Notes under the pieces: model-generated | Told to the model about the DNA's origin: nothing | The model's input: only the letters and a program-made list of their open reading frames with translations | Databases searched by the model: none | Translations under genes and position numbers: made by a program | Shown here: in pieces, positions 1 to 8,798 of the stretch | Layout: each line of letters starts with the position of its first letter | Position numbering within the stretch: the first letter of the stretch is position 1 | Source of the DNA: Prevotella histicola JCM 15637 = DNF00424 | GTDB taxonomy: Bacteria > Bacteroidota > Bacteroidia > Bacteroidales > Bacteroidaceae | Reading direction: 5' to 3' | Assembly: GCF_000613925.1 (NCBI RefSeq) | Contig: NZ_BAJX01000011.1 | Coordinates: forward strand, 1-64,000 | Length of the DNA: 64,000 nt

Positions 1-1
1 A

Positions 2-295
2 CGTTTCCAAGAGGAGTTTTGCTTTCGCGACGCAAAGCAGTTCCTAGGTCTTACCGATTGTCAGGCACGCGACAAGAAAAAACTTGAATTTGCTTTTAAC
101 TCTTCATTCACAGCACTCAATGTGGCGAAGATTATATGCAAGGAACTTGGTACGTCCATCGGTCGCCTTAAAGCGAAGATGATCAATGCCTATTACGCGC
201 AACGAATTATTGACGTGTTCGAGAAAAGCCCGAACACGCCATTAAATAAAGAAAGGATAAATGATATATTTAGTTTCGCTGATGATGCAGCATAA
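2..295 (+). CDS. Transposase, C-terminal fragment (cut by window edge)
   Basis: The frame is open from the window edge to TAA and encodes 97 residues. The segment FRDAKQFLGLTDCQARDKKK fits the C-terminal part of DDE transposases common in Bacteroidota (IS4-like fold). The glutamate in FQEEF or a nearby position would be the third acidic catalytic residue. The N-terminal catalytic part lies outside the window, so the insertion-sequence family cannot be assigned, and no terminal inverted repeat is evident just downstream. It marks an old or current insertion at the left edge, next to a repeat array and degraded genes. Confidence 0.7.
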   Translation, partial: RFQEEFCFRDAKQFLGLTDCQARDKKKLEFAFNSSFTALNVAKIICKELGTSIGRLKAKMINAYYAQRIIDVFEKSPNTPLNKERINDIFSFADDAA

Positions 296-428
296 TATTT
301 AACGGACTATTGTGTTGTTATAATAATGCAGAGGGAGAGATACTCTCTTGTTATGAAAAGAACAAGGACATTCGAAGTGTTGTAATAAAGATTCATAAAT
401 TGAAAATAGCAGATGGACTTTGACACGG

Positions 429-511
429 CAAAAGATGCCCTTTCGTAGGGTAAAAGATGCTCTTTTGAGGTGTGAAAGACGTCCTTTTGCAGCGTAAAAG
501 GGCACCTTTTA
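429..511. repeat. AAAAG-N5-CTTTT repeat array, copy 1
   Basis: Four degenerate units of the form AAAAG-GGCGT-CTTTT follow one another with 4-7 nt between them. The same family recurs near 50.6 kb, 56.0 kb and 63.9 kb in this window. Each unit is a short interrupted palindrome. It is non-coding, and its function is unknown. Confidence 0.75.
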
Positions 512-775
512 GAAAGACTTTTGTAAGTCTTTGGTAGAGAATGATATACAAGTCTGAAAGCTTTGCATGACTCATGGATTTGTGGACTTGCAGCTTCCAT
601 CTCTTGTAAATATATTTCTGCTTAGTCCGTAATGGCGCGGTGGGTATCTGGAAGGACGGATAAGTTTACAAGGATCTGCACCAGAGCGTTTTACCAAAAA
701 CAGGCGTATCTTATAACTATCAGTCGCCCTTTCCTATCCAACGACAAAAGCCTACCGTATACCATTTCCGTTTTT

Positions 776-880
776 GCTGTCATTTCTGTCACTCCGTTAT
801 CGCCTTTAATCATCTGAATATAAACCTATTACACGAAGTGTTAAAAGTGACAGCAACTAAAAACAAAACTTAATTAGGGG
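776..880 (+). repeat. 105-bp dispersed palindromic repeat, copy A
   Basis: It begins with GCTGTCATTTCTGTCA and ends with TGTTAAAAGTGACAGCAACT followed by AAAACAAAACT and a GGGG end. The outer GCTGTCA and inner TGACAGC are complementary, so the RNA or DNA could fold back. Copies B (2008-2112) and C (60173-60277, inverted) have the same length. The ends are conserved while the middle of about 47 bp has diverged. Confidence 0.75.
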
Positions 881-1057
881 TTTTGATGCTTTTCGTTTGG
901 TTACATTTAAACACACAACGCACCCTTATCCATCCTCGTTTTCCCATATTCTAAATACCCATTTACAAAATAAAGTTGTATATTTGCCTTAAGATAACAC
1001 ATGACATAGGAATCTGCGGACATGAAGTCTTACGGTGGAGGAGGTGTTGTGGTGTAG

Positions 1058-1234
1058 GAGATACAGGTCTCTTTGTGCTGTGATGGAGAGTCACAGTTGG
1101 GGCTGGTGTCTCTCGTTTCTTCCTTCAATCTATGCCCTAACTTTATTACACACACTAATAATGGAAATTTTATAGATTCTGTTTTAAAATCCGTAGGTGT
1201 TAGAGAACCTGTTAATTATAATATAGATAAATAA
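1058..1234 (+). pseudogene. Possible polymorphic-toxin C-terminal remnant
   Basis: This open frame has no good start codon after an in-frame TAG at 1055-1057. Its end (NGNFIDSVLKSVGVREP) resembles the C-terminal N-x-F-x-x-x-(I/L)LK-x-x-G-I/V pattern seen at the end of some RHS-type toxins and DUF effector domains. It stops three nt before the next ORF, the spacing expected of a toxin-immunity pair. This is a weak resemblance read by eye; the remnant may have no function. Confidence 0.25.
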
Positions 1235-1237
1235 CAA

Positions 1238-1486
1238 ATGGAACGTAGATTATTGTTTTACTTTATATGGGTTATTATATCCTTTCTCATTTTCATTTTA
1301 GTCTCCTTTATCACAGCTATAGCACAAAACACCCCTTTCTATCTGTATCTGGTTGTATATCTACCATTTATTACAATCTCAGCCTCTTCCTTTGCTACAT
1401 TGCTTAAGGATAAGTGGTGGGTGAGTATACTTGAAGGGATTTTTACTATTATGTTACCTTGGGTGGTACTCGCGTTAGATTATTAA
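1238..1486 (+). CDS. Small hydrophobic membrane protein
   Basis: An 82-residue protein with two or three predicted membrane segments (about residues 6-27, 34-55 and 65-80) and few charges. It starts three nt after the preceding toxin-like remnant, so one reading is an orphaned immunity-type protein. No family was recognised. The AT-rich codon use differs from the downstream biosynthetic operon. It could be a real gene or a remnant. Confidence 0.45.
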   Translation: MERRLLFYFIWVIISFLIFILVSFITAIAQNTPFYLYLVVYLPFITISASSFATLLKDKWWVSILEGIFTIMLPWVVLALDY

Positions 1487-1577
1487 GAAAATGCCTAAAC
1501 GTTGTTACTTGGATGCATATCTTTGCACACGTATCATTATAAAATAAAAACGAGGAACTACCCGTAGGTAATCCCTC

Positions 1578-1787
1578 TTAGTTCTTTTTTAAGTGCAGTA
1601 TGAAAGTCGGAACAAACAAGTGCACTTGCTCTAAATGCGTTGCAAAGTTAGATATCTTTTTTAAAGGAACAAGCGCTTTAACGTTTTTGCGTAATTCTTC
1701 TTCCTTTAAGCCAGAAGCATTCAAAATAATGTCTTTTATACATTGAAGTGGTATTCTATCATAGGCTTCTACAAACTTACTTTCCAT
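1578..1787 (-). CDS. Hypothetical 69-aa protein
   Basis: A short reverse-strand frame, MESKFVEAYDRIPLQCIKDI near the start, mixed charged and hydrophobic, without signal peptide or membrane segment. No family was recognised. A weak purine-rich stretch precedes the ATG. It could equally be a fragment left by rearrangement, since the whole 1.0-2.2 kb stretch looks degraded. Confidence 0.3.
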   Translation of the reverse strand: MESKFVEAYDRIPLQCIKDIILNASGLKEEELRKNVKALVPLKKISNFATHLEQVHLFVPTFILHLKKN

Positions 1788-2007
1788 TTCTACTACTCTG
1801 TTTCCTAATTACCACTTGTCATGGTATGAATATATGCAGACGGAGGGAGTACCCGACTGTTGGAACTCATTCAGACAGTTTTGAAAAGAGGCTTATTTCT
1901 GCTCACAACTTCCAGCTAACAGTATGTAGAGATGGTAAGAAACTACTCATTTGTTCCAGTTCTGTGTAACTATAAGTATGGAGGTGGAGACGAAAGAAAG
2001 AAAATTT

Positions 2008-2112
2008 GCTGTCACTTCTGTCATCTTCCTATGCGTTCTAATTATCTAATTTTCAATCCGTTACTGCAAATGTTAAAAGTGACAGCAACTAAAAACAAAA
2101 CTAAGATAGGGG
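2008..2112 (+). repeat. 105-bp dispersed palindromic repeat, copy B
   Basis: GCTGTCACTTCTGTCA at the left, TGTTAAAAGTGACAGCAACT plus AAAACAAAACT and GGGG at the right, total 105 bp as in copies A and C. The arms GCTGTCACTT and AAGTGACAGC are perfectly complementary here. Confidence 0.75.
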
Positions 2113-2266
2113 ATTGGGAGGGTGTGATAACACAAGGTTGCGTGAAAGATGTGTGTGTTTCTCAGAATGGATAAAAGCTATCTGGTACGTTAATCTCAGG
2201 AGAAGATAGTAAAACGGGAAATCTGAAAAAATACTAAGGGATATAATATAATTTAAAAAAAAGTCA

Positions 2267-2274
2267 TACCTTTG
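2267..2274 (+). promoter_or_regulatory. -7 box TACCTTTG, promoter of the aryl-polyene operon
   Basis: It matches the Bacteroidota sigma-ABfr -7 consensus TAnnTTTG. It lies 65 nt before the first gene of the plus-strand cluster. No clear -33 TTTG was seen in the AT-rich upstream stretch. No other strong -7 box was noticed before the following genes, so it may drive much of the 26-kb run. Confidence 0.55.
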
Positions 2275-2339
2275 TCGACAAATAACAATATATGGTGCAT
2301 TCCTTATACTATTTACGAATAACTAAAAGCTCATAAAAC

Positions 2340-3067
2340 ATGAAATATGCTTTAATAACCGGTGCTTCACGAGGAATAGGACGTGCTGTAGCCTTGCTTT
2401 TAGCAGAACAATATTCTATAATAATCAATTATCATTCTAATTCAGAATGTGCTCAAGAAGTGAAACAACTGATAGAGGAGAAAGGTGGTCATGCTGAACT
2501 TCTGCCCTTTGACGTTGCTGATCCGAAGGCAATAGAAGCTGCTATTGATTGTTGGGAAGCTGCTCATCCAGATGAATTCATCTCCGTATTGGTGAATAAT
2601 GCAGGTATCCGGAGGGATAATGTCATGTTTATGATGTCGGAAGAGACTGGCACAGTGTTTTGGATACGAATATGAATGGTTTCTTCTATATCACACGTCG
2701 ACTGTTGAAACACATGATGCCACGTAGACATGGAGGAAGAATCATCAATATGACATCACTGTCAGGACTGAAAGGAATGCCTGGACAGGTTAATTACAGT
2801 GCAGCAAAGGCTGCTCTGCTTGGTGCAACGAAGGCTTTGGCACAGGAAGTAGCACCACGAAACATCACCGTAAATGCTGTAGCGCCGGGATTCATACAGA
2901 CTGATATGACGAAGGAGTTGCCAGAGGATGAACTGAAGAAGCTCATCCCTGTGGGGCGTTTTGGTAAGCCAGAGGAGGTCGCAGCCGTTGTGGCGTTCCT
3001 TGCTTCGGATGCAGCTGCATACGTTACAGGTGAGGTGATAAATGTGAATGGAGGATTATATACTTAA
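2340..3067 (+). CDS. fabG: 3-oxoacyl-ACP reductase, SDR family (frameshifted as read)
   Basis: Reduces the beta-keto group of acyl-ACP with NADPH during polyene chain growth. The sequence shows the cofactor loop TGASRGIGR near the N-terminus, VNNAGI at about residue 90, the catalytic Y-x-x-x-K in NYSAAKAA and the C-terminal GEVINVNGG. As read, the frame breaks near 2645: EEDWHSVLDTNMNG would need one more G (GAGGAC read as GAGAC). With that base the product is 242 aa, the normal FabG length. It is the first gene of the cluster and is followed by a ketosynthase 49 nt later. A sequencing error is the likely cause. Confidence 0.85.
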
Positions 3068-3116
3068 TGAGAAGTGAAAGAAGTTATGAGATATCCCTAA
3101 CTTCTAAAAAAGAAAT

Positions 3117-4354
3117 ATGGAAAGAAGAGTTGTAATAACCGGAATGGGAATATGGTCATGTCTTGGTACTGACCTTGAAACGGTAAAGAATTCATTATAT
3201 GAAGGAAAGTCGGGCATAGGCATTCAGGAAGAACGCCTTACCTATGGCTATCGTTCGGCATTGACAGGTGTCGTTGCAGAACCAGTCATCACGAAGAAGA
3301 TGCTCGACCGTCATATACGTGCTGGTATGTCGGAAGAAGCACGTTATGCTTACATGTCTAGTTTGCAAGCCTTTGCTCAAGCGGGTATCACGGATGACTA
3401 TCTGCGGGAGAATGAAGTAGGTTGTATCTTTGGTAACGACTCTTCAGCCCAGCCTGTCATTGAAGCCTCAAAGATAATGGACGAGAAACATGACTCAGCA
3501 ATGTTGGGTTATGGACTCATCTTCCAGTCGATGAACTCAACGGTGAACATGAATCTCAGTACCATCTTCCATCTGCGAGGTGTGAACTTCACGGTCAGTT
3601 CAGCCTGTGCCAGTGGTAGCCATTCCATAGGCTTAGGGTTTATGATGATCAAGCAAGGACTTCAGGATATGGTTCTCTGCGGTGGTGCACAAGAGACAAA
3701 CTATTACTCAATGGCATCATTTGATGCACTTGGTGCTTTCTCCGTTCATATGGATGAGCCGACAAAAGCCAGTCGTCCGTTCGATAGAGACCGTGATGGA
3801 CTCATACCGAGTGGTGGTGCAGCGTCATTGGTATTGGAAGACTATGAACATGCGAAGGCACGTGGTGCAAATATCCTTGCAGAAGTTGTTGGATATGGCT
3901 TCTCAAGTAATGGTGGTGGTATCAGTCAACCATCCGATGAAGGGAGTGTTATTGCCATGACTCGGGCTTTGAAGTGTGCAGACATGGAGCAGATGATATA
4001 GACTATATCAACGCCCATGCTACGAGTACACACCAGGGAGATATGTATGAAGCAATTGCTTTGAACCGTATGTTTGAAGGTAAACATGCCCTCATCTCAT
4101 CCACCAAGAGCATGACTGGTCATGAGTGTTGGATGGCAGGAGCATCAGAAGCAGTGTATAGTATCTTGATGATGCAGCATAACTTCGTAGCACCTAACAT
4201 CAACTTCGAGAACCCTGATGAACATTCAGAGAAGATGAACCTTGCTACAACAACCGTTGACACCGAGGTAAATACCGTACTGAGTAACTCATTTGGCTTT
4301 GGTGGAACCAATTCTGCCTGGTCATTAAGAAGGTCAAAGCCTAATGAAGATTAA
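3117..4354 (+). CDS. Beta-ketoacyl-ACP synthase II type (frameshifted as read)
   Basis: Condenses malonyl-ACP with the growing acyl chain. The catalytic set is visible: Cys in SSACASGS, His in INAHATSTHQGD and His in KSMTGHECWMAG. The frame breaks near 3989, where MEADDIDYINAH requires one extra G (GAGGCA read as GAGCA); restored, the protein has 412 residues, the usual FabF length. The GHECWMAGAS segment differs from the common GHTLGAAG of housekeeping FabF, which fits a dedicated cluster enzyme of the ApeO/ApeR kind rather than primary fatty-acid synthesis. Confidence 0.85.
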
Positions 4355-4377
4355 CTAAAAACTTAATTTATATTATT

Positions 4378-4920
4378 ATGAGAACGTATGTAAAGACCTT
4401 ATTGGTTCTTATCGCTGTAATACTTTACAGTCCAGTAGTAAATGCACAGAGTGGTGAAAGCTATGGTTGGGAGCAAGCCCCTCGTTATAGAGGATTCATT
4501 TCAGAAGGCTATGTGTTTGGAACAGGTGATGTGAAAGAGAATCGTAGCTTCCTTTCCACTTCCCATGGTGTACAGATCACCCCAGAATTCTTTGTCGGTG
4601 GTGGTGTAGCCGTTAATTATTGGTGGGACAGTGAAAGCTGGAGCTTTCCTCTTTTCGTAGACACACGTGTGGAATTTCATAAGGCATTGCGTAAGAATTT
4701 CTCTCCATACATTAGCACAAAAGTCGGTTATAGTATAGGAGACTGTGAAGGGTTATACATCGCTCCACAAGTAGGATGTCACTTCTATTTCGGTCATAGC
4801 AAGTTTGGTATCAGCACAGCTCTCGGTTATACGTTCCAGAACTGTGAGGTTGAGACGGGTTTCGGGACTGTAAACCGTAATGCTGGTGGTATAGAATTAT
4901 CAGTAGGCTTAGACATTTAA
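4378..4920 (+). CDS. Outer-membrane beta-barrel-like protein
   Basis: 180 residues with a signal peptide ending NAQ at about residue 24. The body has alternating aromatic and small residues in short strands (FVGGGVAVNYWW, FSPYISTKVGYSIG, FGISTALGYTFQ) and ends in a beta-strand, ELSVGLDI. This is the look of a small eight-stranded outer-membrane barrel. No specific family was recognised. Its place inside the polyene operon suggests a role at the outer membrane where the product ends up, but that is inference only. Confidence 0.55.
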   Translation: MRTYVKTLLVLIAVILYSPVVNAQSGESYGWEQAPRYRGFISEGYVFGTGDVKENRSFLSTSHGVQITPEFFVGGGVAVNYWWDSESWSFPLFVDTRVEFHKALRKNFSPYISTKVGYSIGDCEGLYIAPQVGCHFYFGHSKFGISTALGYTFQNCEVETGFGTVNRNAGGIELSVGLDI

Positions 4921-4960
4921 GAGGATATTTATTTGATTATTAATTTATATTTTACCTATT

Positions 4961-5524
4961 ATGAAACGAGTCGTATTATTATTATCTTTCGTAGTGTGTT
5001 GCGTGATGAGTCTGTTTGCTAAGTCTGATGTAACATTAAAGAGCGGTTCACTTTCTAAACTAAAGACCTCAAAAGCAAAAGTTTATGTTGTTTGGGACTA
5101 TAGCCATGCGACATTAGAAGGACAGGATGTGAAGACCTTCTTGAAAGAGAAAGGCAAAGAGTGGGAGCGTGATTATAAGGCAGAACTTGAACGTGCAGAA
5201 GCAAACTTCATGGAGCGTTTCAATGACAAGACGAAGAGTGTGACAATCACGGATAAGAAGAGTGAGGCAGACTACACCATAGTTATTGAGGTGAAAGACT
5301 TCCATTATGGTAGTACTGGTGTCTCAGTTCTCATTGGCTTTGGTGCTGGTGATGCTCACATGAGTGCTCTGATGAACCTCTATGAGAAGAACACGAAGCA
5401 GCCATTTGCTGTTATTGATGTTGATGGAGTTGCTGGTGCAGGCTACGGTAATGAGAAGCGCCGTATTGAAACCTATCGCGAATTGGCTGAACAAGTTGTG
5501 AAGCTGATAAAGAAGGCAAAGTAA
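4961..5524 (+). CDS. Secreted protein of unknown function, paralogue of the next gene
   Basis: 187 residues with an N-terminal hydrophobic signal (residues 1-20, ending SLFAK). After it comes LKSGSLSKLK, shared in pattern with LESGSLSCLK of the next gene, so the two are paralogues. The middle is charged and probably alpha-helical; the region EADYTIVIEVKDFHYG looks like the C-terminal core of small periplasmic proteins. No catalytic motif seen. Likely exported; function unknown. Confidence 0.55.
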   Translation: MKRVVLLLSFVVCCVMSLFAKSDVTLKSGSLSKLKTSKAKVYVVWDYSHATLEGQDVKTFLKEKGKEWERDYKAELERAEANFMERFNDKTKSVTITDKKSEADYTIVIEVKDFHYGSTGVSVLIGFGAGDAHMSALMNLYEKNTKQPFAVIDVDGVAGAGYGNEKRRIETYRELAEQVVKLIKKAK

Positions 5525-5550
5525 TTATACCCCTTTATATTATATAAGGT

Positions 5551-6066
5551 ATGAGAAAGTTTATCATATTGATGTTTTTTACACTTCTGAACTTATCTTG
5601 TTTTGCAAGTGTAAGGCTAGAGAGTGGTAGTCTTAGTTGCCTGAAAGGTGAGAAGACTATTGGCGTCAGTTTGGACTTGACCAGGATTAAATACAAAAAA
5701 GATCTTCCTTTTAAGGACTTCTTAGCCCTTGGAAGAAGAGTGAGTGATTGGAAAGAACGCTCTTTGGACTATTTCGTAAAGGAGTTCAATGAGGAAGGTT
5801 TTAAACATGATCTTAGTGCAACAACTCATACCAGAGCCACAAAATATGTCCTTGTTCTAACCCCATTGATCGTTTATAAAGACGGAAGTATCAGTGGTAT
5901 TGCTTATTTACGTGAAGTAAGTACCAAAAAGATCAAGGCAACAATGGTGTTTAAGTCTGATGATGGCGATTATGATGATCCGATAACATTTAAGGATCCG
6001 ATGGATGATTTAGGTGAATCTTTCGCTAAGTTATTTATAAGAGAAATAAGAAAGGCAAATAAATAA
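5551..6066 (+). CDS. Secreted protein of unknown function, paralogue of the preceding gene
   Basis: 171 residues, signal peptide ending CFAS at about residue 20, then LESGSLSCLKGEKTIGVSLD, which aligns with the start of the mature preceding protein. Similar length and layout (W-x-x-RSLDYFVKEFNEEG, then TKYVLVLTP). It ends three nt before the methyltransferase start, indicating co-translation. A duplicated exported protein pair inside this operon has no function I can name. Confidence 0.55.
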   Translation: MRKFIILMFFTLLNLSCFASVRLESGSLSCLKGEKTIGVSLDLTRIKYKKDLPFKDFLALGRRVSDWKERSLDYFVKEFNEEGFKHDLSATTHTRATKYVLVLTPLIVYKDGSISGIAYLREVSTKKIKATMVFKSDDGDYDDPITFKDPMDDLGESFAKLFIREIRKANK

Positions 6067-6068
6067 GG

Positions 6069-7163
6069 ATGAATCTATTCCAATCAGAGAGTGATAGATA
6101 CACTCAGGAACAGCTCTCTGCTCGTGAAGCACAACGTCTTGCAGAGTATATAGCATGGGGTCCCGTCATTTTTCAGGTGTCTCGCCTGATGGTGAAGTGG
6201 GGCATCTTGGATGCTCTGCGTGACAGTCTGGAGGGTTTGACATTGGATGAATTGGTGAAACAGACGCAGCTCTCGGAGTATGCTTTGAAGGTTTTGCTTG
6301 AAGCTTCACTGAGTGCAGGGACTGTTTTGGTGAATAAAGATACTGACCGATACACCATATCCAAGACAGGTTGGTTCCTACTCAATGACCCAGCTACACG
6401 TGTGAATATCGATTTCAATCATGATGTCAACTATCGGGGCATGTTCTTTCTTGATGAAGCATTAAAGGAAGGAAAGCCAGCTGGTCTGAAAACCCTTGGT
6501 GACTGGCCAACAATCTATGAAGGATTGTCGAAACTTGATAAGCAAGTACAGGATAGTTGGTTTGGTTTTGACCATTTCTATAGCGACCATTCCTTTGATA
6601 AGGCTTTGGAGATCGTGTTCGGTAAACATCCCAAACACCTGATGGATGTGGGTGGGAACACAGGGCGTTTTGCTTTGCGCTGTGTTGAATATGACCCTGA
6701 AGTCAATGTTACAATCGTTGATCTACCCGGTCAGATTGGAATGATGAAGAAGAATATCGAGGGGAAAGAGGGTGCAGAGCGCATCAACGGGTATCCCACA
6801 AACATTCTTGACGAACACAATGATCTGCCACAAGGAAGCTGGGATGCCATTTGGATGAGCCAGTTCCTTGACTGTTTCTCAGAAGAAGAGATCTATAGTA
6901 TCCTTGTTCGGGCAGCCAGAGTGATGAAGAATGATTCCACCTTATATATAATGGAGACCTTCTGGGACCGACAAAAGTATGAACCGGCATCACTATGTCT
7001 GACCATGACAAGCGTCTATTTCACTGTTATGGCAAATGGAAACAGCAAGATGTATCACTCTGATGACATGATAAAGCAGATTGATAGAGCTGGATTGAGA
7101 GTTGTTGACACCCATGATGGTATCGGTCAAGGACACACAATACTGGAAGTAAAGTTGAAATAA
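6069..7163 (+). CDS. SAM-dependent O-methyltransferase
   Basis: 364 residues. Residues 1-110 form the winged-helix dimerisation part (LRDSLEGLTLDELVKQTQLSEYALKVLLEASL) and the rest is the class I methyltransferase. DVGGNTGRFALRC (about residue 194) is the SAM-binding glycine loop and IVDLPGQI the acidic ribose-binding motif. This arrangement is that of plant-type O-methyltransferases and of ApeA-like enzymes. It would methylate the aryl hydroxyl or head group of the polyene. Start ATG 6069 has an upstream AAGG three nt away in the preceding stop region. Confidence 0.8.
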   Translation: MNLFQSESDRYTQEQLSAREAQRLAEYIAWGPVIFQVSRLMVKWGILDALRDSLEGLTLDELVKQTQLSEYALKVLLEASLSAGTVLVNKDTDRYTISKTGWFLLNDPATRVNIDFNHDVNYRGMFFLDEALKEGKPAGLKTLGDWPTIYEGLSKLDKQVQDSWFGFDHFYSDHSFDKALEIVFGKHPKHLMDVGGNTGRFALRCVEYDPEVNVTIVDLPGQIGMMKKNIEGKEGAERINGYPTNILDEHNDLPQGSWDAIWMSQFLDCFSEEEIYSILVRAARVMKNDSTLYIMETFWDRQKYEPASLCLTMTSVYFTVMANGNSKMYHSDDMIKQIDRAGLRVVDTHDGIGQGHTILEVKLK

Positions 7164-7183
7164 ATCATAAAGTATAACACATA

Positions 7184-7426
7184 ATGGAAAGAAAAGAAAT
7201 TGAAGAGAAAGTAAGAAACTTCCTCATAGAGGATCTGGAGATTGACGAAGAGAACATTGCACCGGAAGCAAAGCTGAAGGATGACCTTGGCATTGACAGT
7301 CTGGACTTTGTTGATATTGTCGTTATTGTCGAGAAGAACTTCGGCTTTAAGATCAAACCAGAGGAGATGCAGGGAGTCGTTACTTTGTCACAGTTCTGCG
7401 ATTATATAGAGAGTAAGGTTGGCTAA
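7184..7426 (+). CDS. Acyl carrier protein 1
   Basis: 80 residues, acidic, with the phosphopantetheine attachment motif DDLGIDSLDFVDIV (Ser at about residue 38). It carries acyl intermediates on the ketosynthases of the cluster. Its stop overlaps the start of the following acyltransferase, a sign of translational coupling. It is one of three carrier proteins in the operon. Confidence 0.85.
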   Translation: MERKEIEEKVRNFLIEDLEIDEENIAPEAKLKDDLGIDSLDFVDIVVIVEKNFGFKIKPEEMQGVVTLSQFCDYIESKVG

Positions 7427-8291
7427 CACTACATATGGCAGTGGCTGGATGCATCGATTGCTGATACAATCGTTGCGCTGGTTGGATGTGCGGATGGTCT
7501 ATTTAGTCACATCCCTCTTCGTTATACCAGTCTGTCTGCTACTGAATACCAACCATAGTAGGACCTCAGCCTATCATTTCTACCGTCACCGCTTGTGCTA
7601 TGGGCGTTTGCGTGCAGCATGGAGTGTTTACATCAATCACTGTTTGTTCAGTCAAGTAGTGGTGGATCGCTTTGCAGTCTTTGCAGGTAAGCACTTCCAT
7701 TTGGATATCGAAGGGTACGAACACTTCCGTCTGTTAGAGTCAGAACCGAAAGGATTCATGATCTTCAGTTCTCATATAGGTTGTTATGAGGTGGCGGGTT
7801 ACTCCCTTATCTCAAAGACAAAACGATTCAATGCATTGGTCTTTGGGGGTGAAAAAGCCACTGTGATGGCAGGAAGACAAGAGGTTTTGGGACATCATAA
7901 CATCCGTATGATACCCGTTAAGGAGGATATGAGCCACCTTTTCCTTGTGAATGAGGCATTGGATAACAATGAAATCATGAGCATGCCAGCCGACAGGATC
8001 ATTGGTTCAGCTAAGTCGGTGACGTCTGTTTTCATGGATGCTGAGGCTCGTTTCCCTGCTGGTCCACTCTCTGTGGCAACGATGAAAGGGCTGGATGTCC
8101 TCGCAGTCAATGTCATGAAGACGTCTGCTAAGCACTATAAGGTATATGTAGCACGTCTTTCTTACGACAAGCACGCACCTCGTCGACAGCAGATACAGCA
8201 GTTAGCAGACAGTTATGTGAAGGAACTTGAACACAGAGTGCGACAGTATCCTTTGCAATGGTTTAATTTCTATGACTTCTGGTCACGATAA
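7419..8291 (+). CDS. LpxL/HtrB-type lipid acyltransferase
   Basis: About 290 residues. A hydrophobic N-terminal segment (VYLVTSLFVIPVCLLL) is followed by SSHIGCYEVAGY, the H-x4-E active-site motif of LpxL-type acyltransferases, and later PADRIIGSAKSVTSVFMDAEARFPAG. Predicted to transfer the polyene acyl chain onto a lipid at the inner membrane. The TTG at 7419 overlaps the carrier-protein stop; it is preferred because residues 2-12 (ANTTYGSGWMH) match the usual family N-terminus, but ATG 7449 is possible. Confidence 0.75.
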   Translation: MANTTYGSGWMHRLLIQSLRWLDVRMVYLVTSLFVIPVCLLLNTNHSRTSAYHFYRHRLCYGRLRAAWSVYINHCLFSQVVVDRFAVFAGKHFHLDIEGYEHFRLLESEPKGFMIFSSHIGCYEVAGYSLISKTKRFNALVFGGEKATVMAGRQEVLGHHNIRMIPVKEDMSHLFLVNEALDNNEIMSMPADRIIGSAKSVTSVFMDAEARFPAGPLSVATMKGLDVLAVNVMKTSAKHYKVYVARLSYDKHAPRRQQIQQLADSYVKELEHRVRQYPLQWFNFYDFWSR

Positions 8292-8295
8292 GTTG

Positions 8296-8775
8296 ATGAT
8301 AAAGAAGATGGTAAATTTTGATGTAGCGAATCCTTCTGAAGCTGCACTTCGGGCAATCGACGTACATGAGTTACTGCCACAGCAGGAGCCTTTCGTCATG
8401 ATTGGTACACTGATACATTTCGATAAGACACTTACTGTCACAGAGACTGAGGTACAGAAGAACAACATCTTTGTGGATGATGACCGCTTTTCCGCTTCAG
8501 GTATGATGGAGAATATCGCCCAAACCTGCGCCGCCCGTATAGGATATGTCAATAAATACATTCTCAAGAAAGGAATTCAATTAGGCTTTATCGGTGCCGT
8601 CCGTAACTTTGAGGTCATTGATTTGCCCCATGTAGGAGACGTTATAACGACGCGTGTAGAGGTGAAGGAAGAAGTGTTTGGTATGACATTGGCTGAAGCA
8701 AGCATAACATGCGGTGATAAAGTGCTCGTCACATCCGAGATAAAGATAGCCGTTAAGGAGCAAGAAGAAGCTTGA
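8296..8775 (+). CDS. Hot-dog fold 3-hydroxyacyl-ACP dehydratase-like protein
   Basis: 160 residues from ATG 8296, chosen because it follows the acyltransferase stop; upstream codons from 8227 would overlap that gene by 60 nt. HELLPQQEPFVMIGTLI and FSASGMMENIAQTCAARIGY are the FabZ/ApeP-type hot-dog signature, with Glu in MMENIAQ. The classic HFP of FabZ is not seen at the usual place, so it may be the partner rather than the sole dehydratase. It creates the double bonds of the polyene together with the gene at 14535. Confidence 0.75.
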   Translation: MIKKMVNFDVANPSEAALRAIDVHELLPQQEPFVMIGTLIHFDKTLTVTETEVQKNNIFVDDDRFSASGMMENIAQTCAARIGYVNKYILKKGIQLGFIGAVRNFEVIDLPHVGDVITTRVEVKEEVFGMTLAEASITCGDKVLVTSEIKIAVKEQEEA

Positions 8776-8798
8776 AAAAGAAAGAAATCCAGTATTGA

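Larger units (their letters stand above)
296..1057. other. Intergenic region with repeats, no convincing gene
   Basis: Short frames here have no start context or family signal. The stretch holds an AAAAG-N5-CTTTT array (about 429-511), one 105-bp dispersed repeat (776-880) and a -7-like box TATATTTG at 979-986. An ATG at 1022 opens an eleven-codon frame ending at TAG 1055-1057, in phase with the remnant that follows. Confidence 0.6.
1788..2339. other. Non-coding stretch ending in the biosynthetic operon promoter
   Basis: No supported gene. It contains dispersed repeat copy B (2008-2112) and, close to its right end, the likely promoter of the aryl-polyene operon. Confidence 0.55.
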
